64,000 nucleotides of DNA from a bacterium (GTDB lineage Bacteria; UBP6; UBA1177): the NCBI GenBank assembly GCA_016290135.1, contig JAEESW010000005.1:41466-105465 (forward strand), given 5' to 3'. Shown piece by piece: positions 10,501 to 18,491 of this stretch. Every line of letters starts with the position of its first letter. Within the stretch, counting starts at the first letter, position 1. A program made the translations under genes and the position numbers. The notes under the pieces are model-generated. The model searched no databases. It was given only the letters and a program-made list of their open reading frames with translations, and was not told the origin of the DNA.

Positions 10501-10596
10501 CTCGAGATAACCGTTCTCGCCGTGCGATTTTTTCTTGCTGCAGGAAACAGCAAAGACCGCTGTAAAAATCATGATCATACAAAAAATGCGTTTCAT
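7510..10596 (-). CDS. Large DUF1566 (Lcl-domain) lipoprotein with nine-residue repeats
   Basis: 1028 residues. The start ATG 10596 has GGAGG five bases upstream. A signal peptide ends in the lipobox VSC (C19), so it is a lipoprotein. Order of parts: a ZU5-like beta domain (about 40-135) with SVDIPAGALDEDTTITM; seven copies of AAGDPIMxx (about 143-206); an acidic D/E/P/T linker (about 225-262); then about five DUF1566/Lcl units, each with a W-x-K or GLxW start, an AxxYC pair and a WRLPNxxE-like segment (for example NKNELATLV). DUF1566 modules occur in exported proteins of many Bacteroidota and deltaproteobacterial-type genomes and are thought to bind ligands at the surface. No catalytic motif is visible. 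A good promoter lies upstream, so it is probably transcribed alone. Confidence 0.85.
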   Translation of the reverse strand: MKRIFCMIMIFTAVFAVSCSKKKSHGENGYLEKVSKEISAEEGGTVESSDGKTSVDIPAGALDEDTTITMTVYDASEYSDGSSSIVSKVVNFGPDGTVFKKPVLITIAAENAFENKTVVAAVYKEVEGKWSYSENSEYAVLGRDAAGDPIMTTAAGDPIMLNAAGDPIMQNAAGDPIMMAAAGDPIMASAAGDPIMMAAAGDPIMMTTGHFTAYTFILLEPQKPADDNDPVEPDDNEPSDDTDTDTPEPTDDTDTASPDEDIVPEPEPLYSKVVCTGLRTCFDENGKLLGECPESGSMSGQDAVYIFRKSCLPKSFEKIEKAQDDVTPYQQIKDNNTGLTWLVTSESGPSYDDIAPYCEETLAEYGGGGWRMPTPAEILTIADHDIFNNLESGKQIKSLYFNVDWEGSQSFWTSNENFYYDTYTGRIGSTEQSGYNGLLCVKGEKYGEVAASDYTSKNENGQEMIFDSKTNLFWQKTSVNGKTWKEALAYCESLEYAGHDDWRLPNKNELATLVDYSKSNPASSFPGMTAELFVTSTSTRNLGEVTIDMKTGLMGTNAGSSESGEYSVICVRSDLLPYPEDGIPECGDDGYAPCRAGSITWSQRLYYDAFEDESVHWATVARDCREMKGGKWRLPNIDEIRTLFTDDVFKTGGSCGITAAHNGYDYYEGCNTDALLGHETPLRDYGTLLAGTLSNANPQYERDQWNAWVIDMTTGGMGDVSTVYAPYLVARCVLDDSITVPSIPYTDTENGLVWSSISKKGTWDEAVEYCGTLVEGGSDNWSIPTQEQLYTLVKDCADGNCTPDFSGKYSVFSDIAVLLSSDLNDMGGGVTTLDFIDVYNDNIELYSHFYNWESEIQARCVRLTEDPLENPDKLDEETDFPYKYEDSLWSKKSGLVYSLSEAEAYCNSLNEAEYGYEQYADYADSGLEWALPMVYDYVRILVDEDSDCSSQCYESIELEYGGDTYDCSCGKLFKSHSIFSDFGHFWASDTNETESIPYLFNFTTGEITGGSPYYDNPGYVRCVAILQV
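9976..10165 (-). repeat. Seven tandem 27-bp repeats inside the DUF1566 gene
   Basis: The DNA encodes AAGDPIM followed by two variable residues, seven times in a row. The copies differ at silent and variable positions (for example GGATCG versus GGATCT versus GGGTCA on the plus strand), so the array is not freshly amplified, yet the seven-residue core is invariant. Being a multiple of three bases, changes in copy number would keep the frame. Confidence 0.9.
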
Positions 10597-10620
10597 GCTA
10601 ACCTCCATAAAAAAGTCCTT

Positions 10621-10650
10621 ATATTATCTGTATAAAGCAGATTTTTTCAA
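10621..10650 (-). promoter_or_regulatory. Promoter of the DUF1566 lipoprotein gene
   Basis: Minus strand TTGAAA (10650-10645), spacer of 18 bases, and TAATAT (10626-10621) lie about 25 bases upstream of the start codon region, in the short AT-rich gap after the helicase gene. The match to a primary sigma promoter is good. Confidence 0.5.
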
Positions 10651-10668
10651 GAAAAAAAATGACGCGGT

Positions 10669-12684
10669 TCAGCCGTTATTCTTCAGTCTGGAGAGCATCT
10701 CCTTAAGCATTTCCGCAGTATCAGCGGGCGGCTTGCCGTATTTTCCGCTGCTGAGATCAGCCTCTCTGACAAAGACCGAAGGTTCAGTGTTTCTGCTCTT
10801 GCCTCTGAATGAGACCGTTTCCGGGATCGTGATGACGAGCAGTTTTTTTGCCCTGGTGAAAGCAACGTATGCAAGCCTCCGCTCTTCCTCTATATTCGAC
10901 TCTTCTATCGCAAGGTGGTTGGGAAATCCCCCCTGATAAAATCCCGGAATGAAAACTCTGTCGAATTCGAGCCCTTTCGCGCTGTGGGCTGTGATTATAG
11001 TGACCTTTCCCTCCCTGCTTTCCTCCTCTCCGCTGCCCAAAAGCGAGACATTGTTCACAAAACGGGCAAAAAACGAGCGCGCGGTCCTGTGTTCCGGAAG
11101 TGTCGGATCTGTCGAAACAGCATCAAAAAAAGCCGAGATATTGTCGAGTTTTATCCTTGCGACATCTTCGCTTTCGGCACTTTTCCTTATCTCATTCTCG
11201 ATCCCTATCCGCTTCACCAGAAAGGCTGTGAACTGCATCGGGTCAGCCGATTCGAATTTTTCCCTGAGCTCATGGAGCAGAACTGAAAAACCGCCGAGAG
11301 CTGAAGCCTGTTCCGTGCTGAAAAGAGTCCTGTAGATCATGAAATCGTCAACGAGCTGCAATGGGGTAAGTTTCATGGAATCAGAGACGGAAAAAAACTT
11401 TTCCATCGTCCCGCTCCCTATCCCTCTGGACGGATAGTTGATTATCCTGCGGAGATCGATATCGTCGTGCGGATTGAGGAGGATCCTGATGTAGGCAAGA
11501 ATATCCTTGATCTCCTTGTTTTCAAAGAAGCGGCTGCCGCCGACAACGACGAACGGTATGCCAAGCTGCGAAAAAGCCACTTCAAAAAAGCGGGTCTGAA
11601 AATTGGCCCGCACTATGACCGCGACATCGTTGTATCTTATCCCTTCGGACGACTTCCATTTCATTATTTCCTGAGCAGTGAAATCGGCTTCATCCTTTTC
11701 ATTCGGCCTTTTTACGACTTTTATCCCTTCCCCGGCCTCTCCTTTTCTTGACGAAAAGCACCTTTTCGGGCTGCGTTTGCTGTTGTGGGCGATGAGTTTT
11801 CCCGCAGTGTCGACGATCTCGCTGATCGATCTGTAGTTCTCTTCAAGTTTCACGATCGTGACATTTTCGAAATCGCGTTCGAAATTGAGGATATTTTCGA
11901 CATTGGCACCGCGCCAGCTGTAGATGCTCTGGTCATCGTCACCGACAACGCAGATGTTTTTGTGGACCGAAGAGAGAAGTTTCACGAACTCGAACTGTGA
12001 AGGGTTTGTGTCCTGATACTCATCAACCATTATATATTTGTATTTTGAAGCATATTTAAGCCGGACAGATTCGTCATTTTTCAGGAGTCCTACCGGGAGC
12101 GCTATCAGATCGTCGAAATCAAGCGCGGCACGCACCTTCATCGCCCTGCAGTATGAATCGAAAAGCCTGTTGGCAACGGCGTTTGTGAGGTTGGAAACAA
12201 GAAACGAGCTCTTTTCCCTGAGCGTAGGATCGTTCTTTATTTTCGATATCGCAGAAACTATCGCCTGGGCGGAAAAACGGTCGGGAGAGATCCTTTCGTC
12301 AGCCATGACACGTTTCATAAGTTCGCACTGCTCGTAAGGAGAATATATCGTAAAATCACCAGGATAGTCTATTTTATCGTACTCTGAACGCAGGATCGAA
12401 AGACCGAGCGAATGGAAAGTGCAGATGGTAAGTCCGGAACTCTTTTCGTCCGAATCGAGCAAAGTCTCCAGCCTCTGGCGCATCTCACGAGCCGCCTTGT
12501 TCGTGAAAGTCACCGCGAGAATGTTCTCAGACCTGACCCCTTTTCCTTCGACAAGCCAAGCTATCCTGTGCGTTATAACGCGTGTTTTTCCTGAACCTGC
12601 TCCGGCAAAGACAAGAACGGCCCCTTCGGTCGTTTTTACCGCTGTTTCCTGCGGTCTGCTCAGATTTTTATCCACTTTATTCAA
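10669..12684 (-). CDS. UvrD/Rep/PcrA-family DNA helicase
   Basis: A superfamily-1A 3'-5' helicase of about 671 residues, used in replication restart and repair. Visible motifs: Walker A GAGSGKT (residues 28-34), VDEYQDTNPSQ (motif II), DDQSIYSWRGA (motif III), ITAHSAKGLEFDRVFIPG (motif V) and YVAFTRAKK (motif VI). Length equals Rep and is shorter than most UvrD/PcrA proteins. I chose TTG 12684 as start because GGAG lies six bases before it; a TTG 12 bases earlier lacks a ribosome site. No ATG is available near the conserved N-terminus. The AT-rich region upstream contains a promoter candidate and DnaA-box-like motifs. Rep and PcrA cannot be separated by inspection. Confidence 0.93.
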   Translation of the reverse strand: MNKVDKNLSRPQETAVKTTEGAVLVFAGAGSGKTRVITHRIAWLVEGKGVRSENILAVTFTNKAAREMRQRLETLLDSDEKSSGLTICTFHSLGLSILRSEYDKIDYPGDFTIYSPYEQCELMKRVMADERISPDRFSAQAIVSAISKIKNDPTLREKSSFLVSNLTNAVANRLFDSYCRAMKVRAALDFDDLIALPVGLLKNDESVRLKYASKYKYIMVDEYQDTNPSQFEFVKLLSSVHKNICVVGDDDQSIYSWRGANVENILNFERDFENVTIVKLEENYRSISEIVDTAGKLIAHNSKRSPKRCFSSRKGEAGEGIKVVKRPNEKDEADFTAQEIMKWKSSEGIRYNDVAVIVRANFQTRFFEVAFSQLGIPFVVVGGSRFFENKEIKDILAYIRILLNPHDDIDLRRIINYPSRGIGSGTMEKFFSVSDSMKLTPLQLVDDFMIYRTLFSTEQASALGGFSVLLHELREKFESADPMQFTAFLVKRIGIENEIRKSAESEDVARIKLDNISAFFDAVSTDPTLPEHRTARSFFARFVNNVSLLGSGEEESREGKVTIITAHSAKGLEFDRVFIPGFYQGGFPNHLAIEESNIEEERRLAYVAFTRAKKLLVITIPETVSFRGKSRNTEPSVFVREADLSSGKYGKPPADTAEMLKEMLSRLKNNG

Positions 12685-12987
12685 ACTTAGCTCCAATTAA
12701 CAATAATTAGCGGCTAATCAAGTAAAATATGATAGTTTTTCCACATTTTTTCAACATTATTGAGATTTTTATTCAACTATATGATTTTTCCACAAAAAAT
12801 CCTTAGTGAGAGCAGACAACACACTGATTTTACTAAGCAAAACAGTTGCACAGTTTTTTGTGCACACAAAGGAAGCCCTTGATATCCTAGCATATTTCGG
12901 GCAAAAAAAGGGGGTTTTGCAACACAAATGTGGAAAACTTGCACGAGTGTCGAAAATCGTCAAAAAACGCTGTATTTCCGTCATGTT
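12685..12987. other. AT-rich non-coding region with DnaA-box-like motifs
   Basis: No gene is seen in these 303 bases. TTTTCCACA occurs at 12737-12745 and 12786-12794, its complement TGTGGAAAA at 12929-12937, and TTATCCACT just inside the helicase gene at 12668-12676. Each differs by one base from the DnaA box TTATCCACA. Runs of A and T fill the rest. A DnaA-titration or control region is possible; a replication origin is less likely because no dnaA, dnaN or similar marker gene adjoins it. Confidence 0.3.
12725..12754 (-). promoter_or_regulatory. Candidate promoter for the helicase gene
   Basis: TTGAAA (12754-12749) and ATATTT (12730-12725) with an 18-base spacer on the minus strand, about 40 bases before the TTG start. 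A DnaA-box-like TGTGGAAAA fills part of the spacer, so binding of DnaA there would block RNA polymerase; this regulatory idea is inference. Confidence 0.4.
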
Positions 12988-13659
12988 TCAAATAAGTCTG
13001 CGATTAAATGAACGGACGATCACTTTCTTTTCGCCGTTTTCAAGTCTTATGACCGAAAAAACGAGCACTGCGGCCTCCGCTCTCTCCGCCGAAGGGAAAA
13101 CTTTGAGCTGCGGACGGATGAGTGTCCGCTGAGGTGCGTCAAAATTCCCTGCAAGTATCAGATCGACCCGGCTTTCCTGAATGCCGGAGAAAGCCTCTTC
13201 GAGATCTTCAGGCGAAGAATCGGGATCGTTGTAGAGATAGTATATCACAAAATCGCTCTTCGGATCAGGCAATGATGTCTTGAAATGCTGCTGGACCGGC
13301 TTGTGGTGCTCTTCGTCTCCGCCCTGCTGTTCATGCGCCATCGGAATATCGTCCGCGCGCTTCTCAGGAATTATCGAAGAGACGAAAAAGGAGATGTTTT
13401 CCCGTCTGACTTTCACAGGTTCGGCAAATTTCAGTGCACTCTCCCCTTTAAGAGTATAAAGTATCAATGTGTTGTTTTTATTACACTTTTCAGCATTATC
13501 CGCTTCAAGAAAGACTATATCCTCGAAAACGATCCCCTCTTTGAAAGAGTTTAGAAGGACTACACAGCCGTCATCTTCGGAATAGGACGAAAAAGAAAAA
13601 AAGAAAACCGCTAAAACAATAAAAGGGATAAAAAGAGGTAAGATTATTAGTTTCTTCAC
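12988..13659 (-). CDS. Hypothetical membrane-anchored or secreted protein
   Basis: 223 residues. KKLIILPLFIPFIVLAVF near the N-terminus is a signal peptide or membrane anchor. The remainder is soluble, with a His/Gln-rich stretch (HEQQGGDEEHHKPVQQH, about residues 115-131) that might bind metal, and an acidic segment NDPDSSPEDLEEAF. I do not recognise a family. The start is GTG 13659, with only a weak ribosome site. It begins 17 bases after the end of tRNA-Pro on the same strand, so it may be co-transcribed with the tRNA. The His cluster is the only functional hint. Confidence 0.65.
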   Translation of the reverse strand: MKKLIILPLFIPFIVLAVFFFSFSSYSEDDGCVVLLNSFKEGIVFEDIVFLEADNAEKCNKNNTLILYTLKGESALKFAEPVKVRRENISFFVSSIIPEKRADDIPMAHEQQGGDEEHHKPVQQHFKTSLPDPKSDFVIYYLYNDPDSSPEDLEEAFSGIQESRVDLILAGNFDAPQRTLIRPQLKVFPSAERAEAAVLVFSVIRLENGEKKVIVRSFNRRLI

Positions 13660-13676
13660 GATATTCAGAACAAAAG

Positions 13677-13753
13677 TGGTCGGGATGACTGGGTTCGAAC
13701 CAGCGACTTCTGCGTCCCGAACGCAGCACTCTACCAGGCTGAGCTACATCCCG
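13677..13753 (-). tRNA. tRNA-Pro (anticodon CGG)
   Basis: A 77-base cloverleaf on the minus strand: acceptor arms CGGGATG (13753-13747) and CATCCCG (13687-13681) pair fully; the D arm holds GTAGCTCAG; the anticodon stem CTGCG/CGCAG encloses TTCGGGA, giving anticodon CGG; the T arm has GGTTCGAAC. The genomic sequence encodes the 3' CCA. It reads CCG proline codons. Confidence 0.97.
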
Positions 13754-13828
13754 ACCCAAAAAACGGACGCTTTATAGCAAGTTATTTTTAAATAGCAAAT
13801 TTTTTCTTAGCAAAAATGAGCTGACCCT

Positions 13829-14314
13829 TTAAAAGTTCCCTTTCGCCCATTCTGAAAGAGCCTCATTCGTCCAGTCTCCGTTGAGCACTTTGCCTTCTTT
13901 CAAAACAGTGGTTTCGGAAACCGAGGGTCTCAGCGACTTCACGCTGCCTTCAAGCTTCATCGTGCCGCCGCTCGTTGCGAAAACGACAATGGTCTTGCCT
14001 GAAAAATCGTGCTTTTCCAAAAATGCGTTGACGATAGAAGGAGCAGCCCAGCCCCAGATCGGAAAGCCGAGAAAGATCTTGTCGTAACCGGTCAGATCAA
14101 GTGCCTTGTCGACGATCTCAGGGCGTTTGTTTTTTCTTGTAGCGACCTCGCGGAAACTGCGTGAAAGCGGGTTCATCCACAGAAGATCGGCCTTCGTGTA
14201 CTTTTTTACGGGCTCGATCTCGAAAATGTCCGCCTGGATCGCTTCGGCCAGCTGAAGCGCCTTCAGCTTAGTGTGCCCGCCTGCCGAAAAATAGATAACT
14301 AAATTTTTGCTCAT
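13829..14314 (-). CDS. Flavodoxin-family protein
   Basis: 161 residues, from ATG 14314 with GGAGGAG two bases away. It has a flavodoxin-like fold: the FMN phosphate loop is in VIYFSAGGHTKLKA (residues 6-19), followed by GFPIWGWAAPSIVNAF (about 90-105) and IVVFATSGG (about 117-125), the usual FMN-binding loops of the short flavodoxin_4-type family. Such proteins carry one or two electrons or act as small NAD(P)H-dependent reductases. The donor and acceptor are not evident from neighbours. It sits between tRNA-Pro and the defence operon but has the base composition of the housekeeping side. Confidence 0.85.
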   Translation of the reverse strand: MSKNLVIYFSAGGHTKLKALQLAEAIQADIFEIEPVKKYTKADLLWMNPLSRSFREVATRKNKRPEIVDKALDLTGYDKIFLGFPIWGWAAPSIVNAFLEKHDFSGKTIVVFATSGGTMKLEGSVKSLRPSVSETTVLKEGKVLNGDWTNEALSEWAKGNF

Positions 14315-14338
14315 CTCTCCTCCGTTATCGCTTGTGTT

Positions 14339-15166
14339 TTATTCCAACTGTTTCCTGTAGACCGAATCTAATGTTTGACCATCTTTGTCTTTCCAGACTA
14401 ACCAACCGTTGCTACTGCTTCCGAGGCAGAAATCGGCAGCACTGCTCGGGCTGGAGAAGGTTTTATCAGATTCCAGTTCCAATTTATCACCATTCACGAA
14501 AGTGTATTCTTTAACCAATTTTTCGCGTTTTTCCTTCCATGTTAACGACGGAACCGATGACTTTGCGATGATGCTTCCTTTCAACACGGTAAAGCCGCCA
14601 GCATCATAAAAGCCTTTAGCCTCGCAGCCTCGTCCTTTTATGTAGAAGAGGTGTTTTTCTTTAGTTTTTACGACATCGAAAATATTGCATCCGATGAAAG
14701 ATGTCAGGAATTTCACATCTTCAAAAAATCCGTCCATATCATCTTTTCTGTACTCAGGAAGATTCGGTGCTTTGGGAGTTTGCTTGTTTTCGTTCAGCAC
14801 AAAAGTATTGGATGCTTTTGCTTCTGCAATAGCTTTATGTTCCAAGTATTGCACATCTGCTTTTGTCATTGCGGCATCTTTTGCAATGAAAATCAGAGCT
14901 TTTTGCCAAAACTCCTTCTTGCTGTCGTGGTCTTTTACACGTTCACGAAAGTTTTCTGTCTCGCCGATATACGCCTTCGGTTTTGTGGATTCGTCTTCTC
15001 CCAGCAAAATATAAAATGCCGGAGTCCACAGCTCAGACCGCTCATTCAAAATCGCCAGATTGGAACGCGGGATTATGTACATCTGGCAAATCTTGTTGCT
15101 GATGAAAACATACTGAGTTCCTTTCGGATCTCCGTCAATCAGATACGTTGTTACTGTTTTGCCCAT
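14339..15166 (-). CDS. GIY-YIG nuclease-like protein with DUF4357 tail
   Basis: 275 residues. A GIY-YIG nuclease-type segment occupies about residues 48-95: AFYILLGEDE leads into KAYIGETENFRERVKDH, with the Tyr and Arg expected in the active core. The C-terminal part (about 170-270: EAKGFYDAGGFTVLKGS, then WLVWKDKDG) matches the DUF4357 domain found after such nucleases. Proteins of this layout are common next to restriction-modification genes, though their role is not settled. The start ATG 15166 follows the stop of the ATPase gene by two bases, so it is the last gene of a four-gene operon. An accessory nuclease or DNA-damage function is inference. Confidence 0.8.
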   Translation of the reverse strand: MGKTVTTYLIDGDPKGTQYVFISNKICQMYIIPRSNLAILNERSELWTPAFYILLGEDESTKPKAYIGETENFRERVKDHDSKKEFWQKALIFIAKDAAMTKADVQYLEHKAIAEAKASNTFVLNENKQTPKAPNLPEYRKDDMDGFFEDVKFLTSFIGCNIFDVVKTKEKHLFYIKGRGCEAKGFYDAGGFTVLKGSIIAKSSVPSLTWKEKREKLVKEYTFVNGDKLELESDKTFSSPSSAADFCLGSSSNGWLVWKDKDGQTLDSVYRKQLE

Positions 15167-15168
15167 GA

Positions 15169-17100
15169 TTATTTTACTTCTTTTATGTTTGTTTCTATTC
15201 CATCAAGAATATTGAGAATTTTATCTATAAGCACAGAAAAACCCTCCATATCATTATATGTGTATTTATCCATCTCAATCTTACTACTTAAAGTATCTTT
15301 GACATTCTGTCTAAGGTCTTTCGGCAATTTCTTGAAAAAACCACCAGAGTTATTAATCTTTTCGATGGCAATTTTCTTTTTATGCTCTAAAGAAAAATAA
15401 TCTTCTATGGTAAAGTCAATGTTTGTATGTTCTGCTGTTTTAGGCAACATAATATAATACCAATTACCTTTCTTATATGTGTGGTAATCACACCTGTTTT
15501 CAGTACAACCCAATTTACTCATGGCTTCGGCTCCAGAGCTATCTCTATCAAAGACAACAACAACTTTTCTGTGTTCGTTGATGTGAGGAGAAATTTTATC
15601 TATGAATTGTTTTGCATTTTCACCAGCCCCTCCCATGAATAAAAAATCCCAAGATATTTTTGAATAATTATCATGATTGGTGCTCAATAAATATATTGCT
15701 TTTTTTATATAGTTAATATCCCCAATGCCTTCAACTAAAATTAAAGGGGCGTTTGAGTTTAGAAAAAGACTTCCATTAAAGTAATCGACCAAACCTGATG
15801 ATAATTCTGTTATTTGTTGAAGTTTTTCCATGTTGTCGAGAACACCTTTTTTCAAAGATCTGATATTTTCTTCTTTAATATCGTTCAGGAAAACAGGAGA
15901 ATGTGTTGTTACAATGCTATATCTCTTATCTGTATCAATTAGTTCTTTCAAGTCTCTTTGCTTTCCAATGTGTATATGCGCATCTGGTTCATCAAATAGA
16001 CACAAACTGTCTTCTGTAGATAAAATGTGAATTACGACATTTGCGTTTATTAATTTTTTTTCACCTTCACTTAATCCCTCAAGAGATCCCCTGTTATCGA
16101 ATTCAATGTTAATCTTTTTGATTATTTGACTGCCACCTTCAGTTCTGCATTTATATAAACAGTAAAATAGAGTACTTGCTTTATCAATAAAGCTGATATC
16201 ATTAATTGTTTCTCTAAAGGATTCAATATCGTAGGCTGATTTTTCTTTTAACTTATCAATAAAACCTTCAATCTCAGTTCCTTCCCATTTCCGAATATTT
16301 GAAGTGTTATAATCAAATGATATTTTGCAAGATGATGTTCCGACAAGTTCTTTTATAAATTTTATAACATCTATATCCTCGGAATATAACAGTGTAAGCA
16401 ATGATATTTCCCATTCATAACGGCTGAGATAAAACATAAAAGGAGGTTCAAATCCTTGTGTCGCAACCATTTTGCTACAATACTTGTCATAAAGTGGCTT
16501 GTAACATTCTTTCCATAATCTTGTGTCTTCGCCACTATATGAAGCTAAAATATTTTTAGGAAGGATGTCCGTAGTTATTTTTCTGCCATCTTTTAAGATT
16601 CCATCTGAAATTTCATATAATTGTCCTTTAAAAATATATCGGATTGTGTATTGAAATTTACAAGAGTATTTTTTTAATCCATCTTTTAGTGTCGCAATTT
16701 GATATAAACTATAAAAAATCAAACTTATAGCTTCTAAAACATTACTTTTTCCTGAACCATTTAACCCTATAAAGCAGCAGTAATTATTTGTAGGTTCCAA
16801 ATCAACAGAAAAATTAACGAGGTTTTTATATCCTCTTATTTCTAAATAATATAGTTGGAATTTGTTTGATTTAATTTCGTATTTATAACATAAGGAGGTG
16901 TATTGATCTATATAACAATTTATGTAATCTGGATCTGTTAGTAAATTGTTATTGTCAAGCCAATGGTCAATGGTATCACATCTGCCGGATGTTCTTCTTT
17001 CAAATCCAAAAGCGTTTAGGAGTTCTCTTGGTGTTATTTTTTTGCTTTGTTTAGTTTCTTGTATTTCTTTGGCCAAATTATTTAAATCTTCTCGGTTCAT
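15169..17100 (-). CDS. OLD-like ATPase with TOPRIM nuclease domain
   Basis: 643 residues. An SMC/ABC-type ATPase core starts at about residue 84 (EIRGYKNLVNFSVDLEP), has Walker A GLNGSGKS (about 112-119), the signature LSEGEKK, Walker B LCLFDEPDAH and the switch motif TTHSPVF. After it comes a TOPRIM domain: LILVEGIGD (the Glu) and VVVFDRDSSG (the D-x-D). This is the arrangement of OLD-family nucleases, related to Gabija GajA and similar phage-defence effectors. The first about 80 residues form an extra domain with ITPRELLNAFGFERR and LLTDPDY. The gene starts two bases after the hsdS stop, in one operon with a restriction-modification pair, and is AT-rich like its neighbours. It probably adds a second defence activity. 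Confidence 0.85.
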   Translation of the reverse strand: MNREDLNNLAKEIQETKQSKKITPRELLNAFGFERRTSGRCDTIDHWLDNNNLLTDPDYINCYIDQYTSLCYKYEIKSNKFQLYYLEIRGYKNLVNFSVDLEPTNNYCCFIGLNGSGKSNVLEAISLIFYSLYQIATLKDGLKKYSCKFQYTIRYIFKGQLYEISDGILKDGRKITTDILPKNILASYSGEDTRLWKECYKPLYDKYCSKMVATQGFEPPFMFYLSRYEWEISLLTLLYSEDIDVIKFIKELVGTSSCKISFDYNTSNIRKWEGTEIEGFIDKLKEKSAYDIESFRETINDISFIDKASTLFYCLYKCRTEGGSQIIKKINIEFDNRGSLEGLSEGEKKLINANVVIHILSTEDSLCLFDEPDAHIHIGKQRDLKELIDTDKRYSIVTTHSPVFLNDIKEENIRSLKKGVLDNMEKLQQITELSSGLVDYFNGSLFLNSNAPLILVEGIGDINYIKKAIYLLSTNHDNYSKISWDFLFMGGAGENAKQFIDKISPHINEHRKVVVVFDRDSSGAEAMSKLGCTENRCDYHTYKKGNWYYIMLPKTAEHTNIDFTIEDYFSLEHKKKIAIEKINNSGGFFKKLPKDLRQNVKDTLSSKIEMDKYTYNDMEGFSVLIDKILNILDGIETNIKEVK

Positions 17101-17102
17101 CC

Positions 17103-18485
17103 TTACTCAAATATCTCCTTTTCAAATTTTTCCAATGCTTCTTTTCTAAGATTTGCTGCTTTTTGCCGCAATTCTTTGATTTGTGACTTTTGTTTATTGA
17201 TATGCTCAACTATTGCGTTTTGAATTGAGATCGGTGGAAGTAAAACTTGTATAGTATTGAAAGTTCTCTCATTTATTCTCGGCATTCTTGCTCCTTGGAA
17301 CGCATTGCTAATTTGTTGTTGAACCGCCGCTGATGACAAATAATACTTAAAATAATAATCATTGATGTCGTGTTTTATTGAGAATACAAAGAACTCCGAC
17401 GAGCACACAATATTGTCGTTATGATTCTCGTTAAACCAGTATTTATTCAAATAAGGTCTTAATTTTCCATATAAAAAATAATGATAAGGAACTCTTACAG
17501 TTTGGCTTTTTATTTCTTTACCTTTAACTTTTTTGTTTTCAACCAATAACCCAGTGCCTTTTTCAACACTCTCCATCCCAATGTATTGGAAATCTTTTTC
17601 TGGTAATTTGGATGTTTCTATTCTCAACGAGCAACCTTTTTCATCTTGCATGAAGTTTTCTATGCATTTGTTCATAAATACAGTATTATATTTTCCCATA
17701 ACACCTTTTGTTTGGGAGTAATATGAAACATCCCACCTTTCTGAGTCCTTAAACTTTATAAATTTCAAATACTTACAATCCTTTTTGAGTTCGTCTTTAC
17801 CAATATTCGCAGTATTTAGATTTTGCCTAATTCCCAATTCTGTCAGCAAATAATCTTCTATATCTTGTTCTATCTGTTCGGCTTGTTGTTCCATTTTTGC
17901 TGCTTTTTGAATTTTGGCATTATACGCATTAACCAACGATTGTTGCTCAGAAACAGTTGGTAATGGGATTTCCAAATGTAACAATGTTTTTAGAGGGAAA
18001 TGACGTCCATCTGCTCCGATGGCGTTTTTATCCCATATATCAGTTAGTCGTTTTAATTTTAATAGGTTGAGAAAATATTCAGGGATAATTTGTTTATAAT
18101 CAATATCAAGGTATTGCATATTACTTGATCCATACGAATCTGCATATTGAGGGTAAACTATTCCCCATTGACCTTTAACTGTTCTCACCTTACAATAAAA
18201 CAAGGTATTAGCTTTAGATTTTTGGTATCGTTTCATGGTAAGTTCTTTTCCATGAACAATTTTATTGATATAAACTCCCTCGCCTTGTGCATGGACACCA
18301 AGTATGGGATATTGTTTATCATCTTCGATATTTGTCCAAGTAATATCTGCTTTTGATAATATCTTTCCCAATACTATTGCTGGATACCTGAAAGATTTTG
18401 ATTCATCACATAAAGATTTTAAATCCCATCTTTCGATTTTTTTGAATCTTACGAATTTCAAATATTTATATTCTGCTTTCAACAT
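17103..18485 (-). CDS. hsdS: Type I restriction-modification specificity subunit (HsdS)
   Basis: 460 residues, with two target-recognition halves each followed by a helical spacer: the first near NAYNAKIQKAAKMEQQAEQI (about residues 185-205), the second near VEHINKQKSQIKELRQKA (about 428-446). Both halves open with a similar segment (YLKFVRFKKIERWD and YLKFIKFKDSERWD), the internal repeat typical of HsdS. It reads a two-part DNA target and positions the methyltransferase. AGGAAG precedes ATG 18485; the gene follows the methyltransferase gene by six bases. It is clearly AT-rich. There is no sign of an inverted partial copy or a recombinase nearby that would switch its target domains. Confidence 0.93.
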   Translation of the reverse strand: MLKAEYKYLKFVRFKKIERWDLKSLCDESKSFRYPAIVLGKILSKADITWTNIEDDKQYPILGVHAQGEGVYINKIVHGKELTMKRYQKSKANTLFYCKVRTVKGQWGIVYPQYADSYGSSNMQYLDIDYKQIIPEYFLNLLKLKRLTDIWDKNAIGADGRHFPLKTLLHLEIPLPTVSEQQSLVNAYNAKIQKAAKMEQQAEQIEQDIEDYLLTELGIRQNLNTANIGKDELKKDCKYLKFIKFKDSERWDVSYYSQTKGVMGKYNTVFMNKCIENFMQDEKGCSLRIETSKLPEKDFQYIGMESVEKGTGLLVENKKVKGKEIKSQTVRVPYHYFLYGKLRPYLNKYWFNENHNDNIVCSSEFFVFSIKHDINDYYFKYYLSSAAVQQQISNAFQGARMPRINERTFNTIQVLLPPISIQNAIVEHINKQKSQIKELRQKAANLRKEALEKFEKEIFE

Positions 18486-18491
18486 ATCTTC

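Noticed and set aside
12685..12987. Chromosomal replication origin
   Set aside because: DnaA-box-like motifs are present, but there is no dnaA, dnaN, gyrB, mnmG or parAB nearby, the boxes are imperfect, and skew cannot be judged from one window.
13677..13753. tRNA-Pro as the attachment site of the defence island
   Set aside because: No repeat of the tRNA 3' end is visible at the far side of the island (near 22.3 kb), the flavodoxin gene lies between, and no integrase stands next to the tRNA.
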